A DNA stretch of 20,476 nucleotides from NCBI GenBank assembly GCA_039111635.1, contig JBCAQO010000115.1, forward strand, positions 1-20,476, written 5' to 3'. Position numbers and translations under genes: made by a program. Numbering within the stretch: position 1 is the first letter of the stretch; every line of letters begins with the position of its first letter. This document shows positions 9,190 through 18,886 of the stretch, one piece after another. The DNA is from Heterobasidion occidentale. Lineage: Eukaryota; Basidiomycota; Agaricomycetes; Russulales; Bondarzewiaceae. Below the pieces are notes generated by a model. The model did no database searches. It was not told the origin of the DNA and was given only the letters and a program-made list of their open reading frames with translations.

Positions 9190-11040
9190 GACCCTGGACA
9201 GGAATCTGCAAAAACATATTTGTCGCTCACCTACACACCTCCATGTCACAAGTCCTCAACAACTTGTGAACAGCATACCAAGACTCTCTCAGCATGGGTC
9301 ATCCAGGCACTCCACACACAGCTGGGTGACCCTGGCCAGTTTCAGCTACAGCGTGACTAGGTCCTCGCATTCCTCAATGCTGCCAAAAAGGTGAGCATCT
9401 GTATTCATCTGTAACTATTTTCAACCATCTCCATTATGTCCACCTGTCAGCATAGCCACTTGTTTGAGCAGGACAAGCTTGGAACAATGCAACACAGTGT
9501 TGCAACCGTGGTAGCCACATTGGACCAGGCTTGTCATCAGTTGTTGGATGCATCAGATAGGAATCTCCCTCTCATCATATTTCGCGCCTCAGCTGGTTGA
9601 TGTGGACGCCCTCACATCCATATCAATGCTACTGTACTCTGCAAGGCTCTTAATTATTGTGGCCCCACAAGACTCATCCCAATTTTCTATTGCAGCTCAC
9701 ACACTCTACAATGCAGAGTGTTAGAGCTGGGTATATCTATGCCTAGAGCACCTGTTTTACCCCAAGAAGCCTCTGCTAATGGGCACAGTCCAACAGAGGT
9801 TTGACCCTCAGCCTCCATAGGTCTCCAATCTTCATGACAATGAAGACAAACTTAAACACTCTTTTGGCAGACCTTCTGCAGACAATCCCCAAGTATGGCC
9901 GACGCATGATTGCTGGTTGGCTTTAGGCGCGCAGGCACCATGTTCCCTGCATAAGAATCACTGCCTCCTATCTATGTATCCACAGTGCCCCTGGAGTCTT
10001 TGGGGACTACACCATTTACCGTAAGGGCTACAATGTTGCGGGAGCAAACTCCTTGTGGCATCATGATGGTCAACACGGTAAGTCACATAGCTAAATGACA
10101 TGTAAAACTGATGTGAAAACCTTGCTGTAGGTCTCATCCAATACAAGTTGGTGATTTACTACTTCATTGATGGCAAATCTTGGCTGGTTATAGGCATTCA
10201 AGTTAGTAACAACAACTGTGTGCAAACAGTGCTGGATCTCTTTCATGATAGTGTGGACATATATGGATGGCCATCACATGTCCGAGGGGATCATGGGACT
10301 GAGAATGTCCTCGTCACCCAGAAAATGGAAGAGAAACATGGGGTAGAATGGGGGTCCTATATTTGGGGATGGTACATATGTTGGTATCATTTATGGCTAT
10401 GAGCTGATGGTGGTGCAAACTGTTGCAGCTCAGTGCACAACACTCAGATCAAGCGTCTCTGATATGATGTGACCCATGGCCTTGGTCAGAAATGGAGAAA
10501 TTTGTTCCTTGACCTCAAGACTCATCATGACCTCCAGCCAACAAATCCCACCCACATTTGGTTGCTGCATCGCCTGTTCTTGGCTGTGATCAATCAGGAT
10601 GTTTTGGAATGGGCCAGCACATGGAACTCCCATTCAATGACCTTGCCCTGCGGTCAGGGCACTTGCAAGATCTTTTTTTTAGCATGCTGCAGGATGGCCG
10701 GTGCAAATGACCCCCTTAGGTAGCGTACGAGCATGTGGAGGACCCTGCCAGTTACGGTATTGACTGGGCTGACACAATGGAGCCTCAGTTGATAAACCAC
10801 CTGCTTGAAAATAACCCTCAGGATTGGGAAGGATGATAAACGTCTGCATTGTTTCCAACAAGGCTATCTCATGTTCCTTATGAAGCCCCAAATTGTCTGA
10901 TGTTGTTCAAGCAGGTTGATAAGATAGACACTCAGCTCCACACTTGCTTGCCGTTTCAATCCAGCAATATGCTGGATTGCCAAAATCTGTGGGTCACAGC
11001 ATTGGAGATTGCTGGTGAACTAGTTGCAGAGGTGTTGTAG
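9190..11040 (+). pseudogene. Integrase-core (DDE) transposase, decayed
   Basis: Four exon blocks join across a 60-nt intron at 9391-9450, a 53-nt intron at 10078-10130 (GTAAGT...CTGTAG) and a 57-nt intron at 10372-10428 (GTACAT...TTGCAG), all in phase. The order is a helical N-terminus; an HTH-like segment after GRPHIHINATVLCKALNY (9604 on); a linker with LLADLLQTIPKYGRRMI; then the RNase-H-like core. The first Asp is in SLWHHDGQH (10065-10067), the second in VRGDHGTEN (10289-10291), and the third acidic site is in SVHNTQIKRL, where this family has I-E-R (10451-10453, AAG for GAG). A conserved C-terminal part (EDPASYGIDW, LLENNPQDW, VPYEAPNC) ends at TAG 11038. The family is known from mushroom genomes as integrase core domain proteins. 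Damage includes stops at 9358, 9598, 9802, 9924, 10460, 10711 and 10834, a frameshift between 9804 and 9880, and a frameshift in the T-run at 10672-10680. No terminal repeats are found, so the element cannot be delimited. Confidence 0.8.
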
Positions 11041-11415
11041 CCAAGGTCTGTCTCTCATCAATCCTTGTTAAGATGCCAACTGAGGATATGTAGTCAGATC
11101 ACCTGCCTGACCGTAGCATCTGATGGAACCACATCTAATTTGTCTTAGTTATCTTACACGGGTGCAAGTGGGCACCCCATCAAGGATTGTATGTCTGTGA
11201 TTGGGAAATGATATTGTAAATATGAAATGGGATGGGACCACCCTGGCCACTCTCTGGGCTTCGTGCAACAAATGAAATTCCACAGGGCACTTAAAAAATC
11301 CACAACACATCAGTGGCCTGCAGAAGGTTACTCGTGCCAGTGCTTCACTACAGACCACCACCGTCCCACATTTCTTATTCCTTGATCACCTTTCCTTTCC
11401 ACTCACAATCTCACA
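11041..11415. other. Spacer, no gene seen
   Basis: No coding exon on either strand that I can support. The stretch before 11416 is a CT-rich leader (TTTCCTTTCCACTCACAATC) that could be the 5' untranslated region of the next gene. Confidence 0.4.
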
Positions 11416-12816
11416 ATGCCTTTGAGAGGTGAGGATAACGTAGAGATCCATCCTCCTCAACGTGGGGGCCAGTATGTCCTTCAAACACAGTGGCCTATCC
11501 CTCATAATGTACCCTTGTATGCCAGCCAACAAATGAGACACACTGTGATAGATCTGGCAGACAGCAAAGAGGGTCTGTCTGACGACGATGTGCACATTAT
11601 TGGTACGCTTGCATACTACTCCTTAGAATGACGAGCTTATGATGATCTGCAGAGCTAGAAGCACAAGGACAATCTGATCCCGACATCAGCTTGCATGGCA
11701 ATGCACCCAGCGATGCCATCAACCACCCTCACACTCAAGGTCTTGGTGTGCATCAGCCTAATGTATGATCTATTCATGATTCACTCATATTATATGGGAT
11801 GCCAGCAGATGCACAGACACCAGGTAGTGACCTAGCCAGGGTCATTGTAACTTACCACTAATGCCACTTTTGTCAGGTAACCGCCTTGGCAGCATGCAAG
11901 GTAGGTGTTGATTTGTGTTTTCAGGCCTGTTCACCAACATGCTAAATAGTAGTTGTTAATGTCATAGGTCATCATGGTCCTCTATGGATGCACAATGCCA
12001 TGTATGTCTTGGGGGTGGTATTGGCACTGCAGGATAGACACAAGGGGACCATGATGGAGGTTTGGCCGTTCCTGCCTCATAAGAGCCTAGCCCCAGCCGG
12101 GTTCATTCATATCCTGATAGACCACATGGGCTCCGCAGGTCGTATCCTTCAAGCCATTAATTTCATCTTGCATGTTGATTTCCACCTTTGACATTCTCAC
12201 TGACATTGAAAGCAGGTGGATGCACCATTCCATGAATTTCTGTGAACTGGAACTTGGACCAATTTGTGTAGGGACCCAGGCTCACCTTCGTTGAAGTGCC
12301 TCCCTACTAGTGATGCAAAGGCAAGTTTGCTCCAAGCCAAAGTACTAGAGAAGAGCACACAAGTCTTTCTTATTTATGTCTACGACGCGGTATGTGGGCC
12401 AAATATTCATCCCACTGTGTTATAATAACACATGCCATGCAGAACAATGATCCGTTAACACAGTTGGTAGTGTCAACTATGCCTATGCCAAGTGTATGTG
12501 CGCCACAATCACATTGCGCTTGGGAGACTCATGCCCTCACACCCAGCTTTATTGAGGCTGTGAAGACATACCTCACAGTCTGGTATGGTGATTGTGCATC
12601 ATTCTATCAAAATGGACCATGTGCAGATATGGAACAGGGTATATCGCAGAGAGGTTCTTGATGGAATTGTACACGGAGCTTGGCATTGAGTTTGGGACCT
12701 GCACCCTTCCCACTCAGCTTGATGATCTGGTGGTGACATATGATCAGATCTGTGTGTAGATTGGAGTACCCTCAGCGACATTCACCACATTGTGATTGCA
12801 TTTCAAGCAGGCCTGT
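11416..12816 (+). pseudogene. Multi-exon unknown gene, 5' portion, interrupted by LTR copy 2
   Basis: The family is unknown. An ATG at 11416 (CACAATG) opens MPLRGEDNVEIHPPQRGGQY. Introns that keep phase lie at 11603-11652 (50 nt), 11841-11876 (36 nt, short), 12174-12215 (42 nt) and 12390-12442 (53 nt, GTATGT...ATGCAG). A further intron at 11901-11967 leaves a one-base phase break. Readable blocks are LEAQGQSDPDISLHGNAPSD (11655 on), LWMHNAMYVLGVVLALQDRH, KASLLQAKVLEKSTQVFLIY, TPSFIEAVKTYLTVWYGDCA and ERFLMELYTELGIEFGT. The first block is acidic, the later ones helical; no catalytic motif is evident. Stops at 11766, 12243, 12757 and 12793 and a frameshift near 12640 show decay; several Cys codons (TGT, TGC) look like former Arg codons. 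The sequence stops at 12816 where LTR copy 2 begins and resumes at 13878. Confidence 0.5.
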
Positions 12817-13877
12817 TGATACGCTAGAGGCATCTCTAAGTGCTGAGCACAACACCAAAACAACCTCTAGAACAGAGGGTGCTGGAGCTAGTATCTAATA
12901 CATAAAGCAAGGGTACACTGAGAAGCAATAGGGAGTGTGAGATTATAGTGCCTGAACAGTTTCAGGACTGTGCCAAATACCAACTGAACGTTCGGTTGGT
13001 TGGTTTGGGAATTTGTTTGATAACAAAAAAGGTAGCGCCGCAACCAACATCTACACGCTTCAAGAGCCACACGGGACTCTGACAATATATGAGAGAGGAC
13101 AAGAGGTATGAGCGAAGAGACAAGTACAAACACGAGCGAGGCCAAACAACAAGTTTTTGGGAGTCAATGGAGACAATTTCAATGGTTAAGATGCATGTGA
13201 ATGAGCTCTGAACTGTGGGGTGCGAAAGCTGGTTTATTCCAGAGTTGTATGTAGGTTTTTATAGTAAATAGAGCCCCTAAGTAAAATATCAAACGAGAAA
13301 TGAGAGTAAATACCAAACAGGTGCCAAGACCTAGCAAACAGCAAAGATAAGAAGGTAGGTAAAATGTCCATATGTGTTCTGAAGGCAATAAGATAAAAGT
13401 CAATCAGCAATGATGCAATCCCAAACATTGGGTATCTGTTGTCTGAGCATAGGTAGCAGGAACAGGTGCTGGAGAGCCAATGAATAGAAAGCAATAGTGA
13501 ACATACAACTTGTGTGGCCAAGCAATGGTGCAAGATTGTGTTTAACTGAATATGTGGAAGTTAGTAAGATAAGAGATAAGGACTGGCTGGATACCAATAA
13601 TGTCGGCCGAATGGGCTGTCTGATCCTAATCCCATAATAGAACATCATAAGGCTTCTTCAACAACTTCTGTGCGGTCATGGTAAGTACATGATGTGTGTG
13701 TGAACTGACCTAAGTGCTGCCGAACGTCCTTTGGTGGCTTGCAGTTGTTTGGGTAGGGACCAACCATGTTCGGTATAAGTCGGCATCTTTGGTACTCATC
13801 TAGAGCTATTTGGTCTCTTCCTAAAGCTTCCCAAATACTTCCCTAGGACCTCAGAGAGGGTGAATGCTCATCACTGT
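12813..13877. repeat. 4-bp target-site duplication CTGT flanking LTR copy 2
   Basis: CTGT at 12813-12816 directly abuts the TGAT end and CTGT at 13874-13877 directly follows the ATCA end. This sets both boundaries of the insertion. A fifth base does not match (C on the left, C shifted on the right), so the duplication is 4 bp. Confidence 0.65.
12817..13873 (-). mobile_element. Solo LTR, copy 2 (CpG-depleted, minus orientation)
   Basis: This is the reverse complement of the 774-1848 unit over its whole length, including the CAGCACTTAGAG-type end (here 12831-12850), the TATA box and the GCTCATCA terminus at 13866-13873. It is 1057 bp because about 25 bp next to TACATAAAGC near 12905 are missing relative to the other copies. 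I count about 19 CpG by eye against about 89 in copy 1, and most mismatches read as TpG or CpA where copy 1 has CpG. Its own CTGT duplication and unrelated flanks show that it inserted independently, inside a gene remnant. No internal retroelement sequence is attached. Confidence 0.8.
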
Positions 13878-14992
13878 CTCATGCTGTTCTTCTTATAATG
13901 GGCTATGGATAATGCAATTCCACTTGGGTTTCAGCAGATGAGCACCATGCGTATCCTCAACACAATCTTGGAACCAATGGTGCTGGGATTGGTGGATGAT
14001 GCTGGGGATCCAGGGCCGCTAGAGAGTCAAGCGGCCAAAATCTCTATTACGTAGTTACAGGCACAGGTGTCTCATGCTATCGCATGGGCCCAGGGTCTTT
14101 AGTGGAATAGAGGGGGCACATCGTGATAATGTTACTTGTATATGTACAACTGGCTGTTACAAGGACACAGCCTGTGGTGAAGCACAACCTCTTCCTCTTA
14201 ATCAGTGCTGGGATACCTACATGAACCTTGAAGCACCCTTGGACAGTGTTGGCAGTCAACAAAGATCCCAGCTTAGATCGCAAGGTCATTGATCAGGTGG
14301 CGTGGGTGGGTGCACGTGTGCATGAAATTGAGCATACCACTATCTTGTGAGACATGCATACGCTCCACACTGCTGCCATTCTTGGTAAAGACAAAGCTCA
14401 GGAAATCTTAGTTCTGTAGGGCGTGAGGTATTTGTAAGTGCCTGGGAACAATGTGTAGCAGCACTGGGCACTCACCTTGTCATGGGCTGAAAGTAGGCAT
14501 ACTAGGCTAAATCGTCAGAAGGGATTTGCTGTGCATCCTTGCATTCCAGCTTTGTGGTCTCGTCGTAATCCAACAGAGGGTCAGGTGATAATCAGTAGGA
14601 ATGGTGGTTGAATACGCACCAGATGTTGACATCTGCAGGCCCACCAATAGAAGTAGTGACACAAAGGCAGGTGGTAAAGCATTCCAATCCATAAGGTCAC
14701 CACTCAATTGGCATGAGTCTGGATGATAACTGATAGGGGATTGCCCTGCCCTCCAGCTAAGACAAAGAGGGTGCGACGTGAGGAGCACATTGGCAAATTG
14801 GAGCTCATGCCACAGGGCAATTGCATGCTGTAAGAGACTGCATTTGGATTATTTTGGCTCTTTATGGCCTTCATCACCAACAAGCTTGTGAACCATCCTC
14901 TGAGAGACTCTCATATCCAGACATTCCACGATATGGCTGTCCCTCAACTTCCCACAAAACTGGTCTGGGATGCGCACAGTACGAGGCCCTAG
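13878..14992 (+). pseudogene. 3' continuation of the gene split by LTR copy 2
   Basis: If the LTR and one CTGT are skipped, the frame of the 12661-12816 exon continues without a shift into 13878 and through QQMSTMRILNTILEPMVLGL (13932 on), LVDDAGDPGPLESQAAKI and LQAQVSHAIAWAQGL. TTTCAG at 13929-13934 could also be an acceptor. A later block in a different frame (14225-14611) reads SLDRKVIDQVAWVGARVHEI, then DMHTLHTAAILGKDKAQEIL and GFAVHPCIPALWSRRNPTEG. The same frame carries EEHIGKLELMPQGNCML and ETAFGLFWLFMAFITNKLVN to a TAG at 14990. Stops at 13896, 14052, 14417, 14609 and 14831 mark decay. I cannot name the protein; whether 14225-14992 belongs to the same gene is inferred from strand, spacing and style only. 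Confidence 0.4.
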
Positions 14993-15448
14993 AATATAAT
15001 ATTTCTTAGTTATAGACACCTCACCACTTTCAGATACTCGTCCATGTCCACCATGGGCCAATGTGGCCCCTGATGGCCATCTGCCCAAAGACCTTTATGA
15101 TTCTATTGAAGCTATTATGAGTTTGCCCAGCCAGTCGAACTGTCATCTTCATATTCATACTGCCCCGTGTGAATTGCATGCAAGCTTATAGCCAGGACAT
15201 TGTCACATCCATACTATCTGGGCTGGCTGCAGGTAATGGCCCCGACTGCCCTAGATGTTTGCTTGGCCGAGATTGGGACTGTGTGGATATGACAGTCTAA
15301 AGAGGCCACAAGTGTGAGTGTGTGCATCAAGGATGGAGTATGGGAGAGTGGCTCAGTAACTTGAAATGTGAGTCCTATTCTTCCTCTAACATGAATAATG
15401 CTAATAGCTTGCTCTCCCAGCATTACCCTCAATTGCTTACCCATACGT
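14993..15448. other. Spacer before LTR copy 3, no gene seen
   Basis: Only short frames with frequent stops on both strands. It may be the decayed 3' end of the preceding gene. Confidence 0.35.
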
Positions 15449-16524
15449 TGATACACTAAAGGTGTCTCTAAGTGCCGAGCACAACACCAAAACAACCTCT
15501 AAAGCAGGGTGCTGGAGCTAGTATCTAATACACAAGGAATTGTTAGTAACAACTTAAGAAGGTGAGAGCGCACTGAGGAGCAATGGGAGTGTGAGATTAT
15601 AGCACCCAAACGGGTTTGGGACTGCACCAAACACTAACTGAATGTTTGGTCGGTTGTATCAGGACTTTGTTTGGTAACAAGAAAGGTGGTGCCACAACCG
15701 ACAACTATATGCTTCAAGAGCCACACAGGACTCTGACAATATATGAGGAAGGACAAGAGGTATGAGCAAAGAAATGAGTACAAATGCAAACAAGGCCAAA
15801 CAATGAGGATGACAAATTTTAGAAGTTGACGAAGACAATTTCAATGGTTGAGATGAGTGCAAATGAGCTCTAAACTGTGGGGTGCAAAAGCTGGTTGATT
15901 CTAGAGTTGTATGTAGTTTTTTATAGTAAATGGAGCCCCTAAGTAAAATATCGAACAAGAAATGAGAGTAAGTACTGAATGGGCACCAAGACCTAGCAAG
16001 TAGCAAAGATAAGAAGGCAGAGGAAAAGTCCATATGGATTCTGAAGGCAATAAGGTAAAAGTCAATCAAAGATGACAAAATCCTGAACATTTGGTATCCA
16101 TTATCCGAGTGTAAGGAGCACAAATTGGGTGCTGGGGAACCAATGAAAAGAAAGAAATAGTAAACATACAACTTGGATAGCCAAGCAATAGTGTGAGATT
16201 GTGTTCAACCAAACATGTAGAAGTCGGGATGATAAGCAATAAGGACTGACCAAATTACAGACCACATTGGCTGAATGGGCTATTGGCTCCAATCTCGTAA
16301 ACATCTATTGTAACACTCCTGTGCAGTTATGGTAAGTACATGAAGTGTGGGAAAACTAACCTAAGTGCTGCCAAATGTTTCTTGGTGGCTTGCCGTTGTT
16401 TAGGTAAGGGCCAACCGTGTTTGGTATGAGTTGGTGTCTTCAGTACTCGTCTAGAGCTGTTTGGTCTCTCCCCAAAGTTTCCCGAATACCTCCCTTGGAC
16501 CCCAGAGTGGGTGCATGCTCATCA
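15449..16524 (-). mobile_element. Solo LTR, copy 3 (CpG-depleted, minus orientation)
   Basis: A 1076-bp reverse-complement copy of the 774-1848 unit, from TGATACACTAAAGG at the left to GCATGCTCATCA at the right. The TATA box (15919-15925) and the segment missing from copy 2 are present. I count about 15 CpG by eye. The flanks are ACGT on the left and ACAC on the right, so any 4-bp target duplication is not intact. The right end lies 44 bp before the ATG of the next gene (16569), so the insertion would have hit that gene's promoter or leader, with the LTR pointing away from it. Confidence 0.8.
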
Positions 16525-16568
16525 ACACCCCTTGCAACATATTCCATTTCTATAAGAAATTCTGGTAG

Positions 16569-17635
16569 ATGGCAAGTGATGGAGTGCGCAGGCAGAGGAC
16601 TGACTGGCAGGAAGCTGTGGGCATGACAGTACAACAGGTTGCATCCATTGTGGGGATTGTACCTCCCCTTGCCAATAGGAAATTGATGCCTGAAATGACG
16701 GTGGCTCAATGTGTTCAAGTTTACCACACTGCATTTCATTGCAGTTTGACACCACACAAGGATGCACAACCACCAGCAAGGCGCTGCAGAGTAAACATAG
16801 GTGAGTGACCAATAGTATGCATGTCCTTTGGGTACTCATGAAGTCCTGTGTATATTTCCCCACCCCATGTACACATATCAGGATTGCGCGTGGAGGATCC
16901 AGATAAGGTACAATTCTCCATCTTCTCACTTAACCATCATCAGACAATCCAACCTTCTTATGTGTGCCAGAGCCCTTCCTCAAACTTAGGAAGTATGGTG
17001 GTGAGAGTTGACCGCCTGTGTGAAGATCAATAGTACCAACTATCACTTAGTAGATTACAGGTAACTCCATAGAGAATGTGATTGGCAAGGGTGACCTGAC
17101 TGTGGGAACGACTTATTTGGTCCTGGTGTTTGCAATGTATCTCTTGAATGTTCCACAAAATACAACAGGTGGGCATCAGACAAGATGTTAGTGGGTCGAG
17201 AGGGGGTAGAGTGGCTAGCAAGGACCCCCATAGTACGATGGTAGAATGGAATGAGGACCATTCTACCCTTTGTACGCGCTAGCAACGGTGGGGTAAGACA
17301 ATCTCAACATCATGTAGTTGAGGTGACTGTTCCAAAGAGAATTCACAGAACACCAATGATCAACTAGCAGTCAAGGAAATGGCAAAAAATCCCAGGGCAT
17401 GGGGTTACCCTAATGCTTATCTATGTGAAGTTGCCCACTGAGAGGGTCTAATTTGATGGCGGCTTGAGGAGGGGCAGCACAGTCGATGATGAAGAGGAGG
17501 TGGCCCAATGTCTGCAAGCCATTTGCAATGCGCTAGACAAGGGACTCTTAGTTGCGGTCTATCCTTACCAAAAAACCCTGACTGACAGGTTCTCACTTGC
17601 CCGTATTGAAAGGCTGTGTGGCTTGCTGTCATAGT
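16569..17635 (+). pseudogene. Upstream exons of unknown product, probably the 5' part of the JmjC-like gene
   Basis: An ATG at 16569 opens MASDGVRRQRTDWQEAVGMT, continuing through TPHKDAQPPARRCRVN to a donor at 16801 (GTGAGT). Introns at 16801-16881 (81 nt), 16908-16970 (63 nt) and 17061-17168 (108 nt) keep phase, giving the blocks GLRVEDPDK, SMVVRVDRLCEDQ and VGIRQDVSGSRGGRVASKDP, the last ending at a GTAAGA donor at 17293. A later open block (17448-17635) reads DDEEEVAQCLQAICNALDKG and TLTDRFSLARIERLCGL. In-frame TAGs occur at 17031 and 17280. I recognise no domain. I place these exons with the downstream gene because strand, splice style and spacing agree, but the join between 17292 and 17803 is not resolved. 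Confidence 0.4.
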
Positions 17636-17802
17636 AGGTCAAATGGCAAGGTATCAATTTCTCTAATGGTATCACACATCAATGTTTAACAGACTCTATG
17701 GCGATCCCAGATGTGCGCAAAAGGCAAAAATAGTAGGAATCTGAATAGGGGGTATACATTTTAAGGAAGGCACCGGTTATCCATTCTGATTTGCATCCTC
17801 AG

Positions 17803-18886
17803 AGGAGACAGATGACAGATTCCCGGTGGTGGGCCAGCAAACAACATTGGCTGAGTTTGTGGCCAAGGTGGATGACCCTGCATGTTGTGGGAATCTGCTT
17901 GACTTGCCGGCCTTTTCACCAGGTGAAGTACTATGGTTCATTAGGTATGTTGTCTCTGACGCACATTTTATCTCATTCCTCAGACCTTGCAATATTAGTG
18001 CGCTCTTGGATGACCATTTAAGCTGGACGTTGACTAAGGACATGGGCTACATGTCTGGCAATGGCTACACAGGGCCACCAGACATGACCTATGATGCATG
18101 GCAAACATTAAGCTGGATTCTGCTAACTATGGGAGGGTTCATAATGTTCCTATACCACAATGCCAAAGGGCTAGCCACTTTTGTTGGGGTACATGATGGC
18201 GTGAACATCTGGACCATCTATGCACCATGTGAAGTGGGCCTGTTAAGGGAAGAATGGCTCATATTTCAACAGTCGATGATGTCCTTAGACCATGGAGAGT
18301 TTGCTTACTTGGACCATGCAGATGAATATAATGTTCTGTTGACTGATGCACAATACCTGTAACTTGCTCTATTGATGTTCATGTGGTCGGGAATGATCCT
18401 GATGTCAACTGTCTTTCCCAGCATAATGCCGCCAGGAACTTGGCATTCTGTCTACACCCTAATCAAGACAATCATTGTGGGCGGTCATTTTTTGACCATG
18501 GAAATGCTTGTGCAGACAGAATTAGCTTGAACATTTGACAAGCAACATGGTGGGATGGCGACAAATACTAGTCACGAGGGGATTGAGCAAACCCTATGTT
18601 ACATGGCATTGAGTTTGTGTGAACGCAGACCTAGTAAGTAACACTTGTCACCTGCTCTTTTGTTGCCATTAACCTTGCCCGCAGTGACCTTCCACAATCC
18701 TCTTTTGTCGAGCTCACTTTCATGATTCTTTGGCCTACATTGTATTGCAGGCCCAAGGCAACCATACAGAACACAAGAGAGGTCACCAGTGACCTTAAGG
18801 ACACCAAATCTGTTATCAGGAAAGTCATGGAGGGAAACACAATCCTTGAGTCGGCACTCAACACTGAGTTAGGATTACTCACCTAG
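17803..18886 (+). pseudogene. JmjC/cupin-like protein, iron ligands lost
   Basis: An acceptor CATCCTCAG ends at 17802 and the exon reads into TTLAEFVAKVDDPACCGNLL, then SWILLTMGGFIMFLYHNAKG (18108-18167), LATFVGVHDGVNIW and, past a TAA at 18360, MPPGTWHSVYTLIKTI and VGGHFLTMEML (18429-18510). This matches the double-stranded beta-helix of fungal JmjC-like proteins, where H-x-D and a distal His bind Fe(II) for 2-oxoglutarate-dependent oxidation. The expected H-H-D is Y-H-N here (TAC at 18153-18155, AAT at 18159-18161), while the distal His (18444-18446) remains. A TGA follows ELA near 18528, then DKQHGGMATN continues in frame. A GTAAGT/CGCAG intron (18634-18685, 52 nt) leads to a last open block (18689-18886: TREVTSDLKDTKSVIRKVME, ESALNTELGLL, stop), although the phase does not fit exactly. 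Without database support the family call is a motif-level judgement. Confidence 0.5.

Noticed and set aside
12817..16524. LTR copies 2 and 3 as the two ends of one short, non-autonomous LTR element (same orientation, about 1.6 kb apart)
   Set aside because: Copy 2 has its own CTGT duplication at both ends, the outer flanks of the pair do not match (CTGT against ACAC), and the interval holds remnants of the gene that copy 2 interrupts rather than a primer-binding site or polypurine tract.
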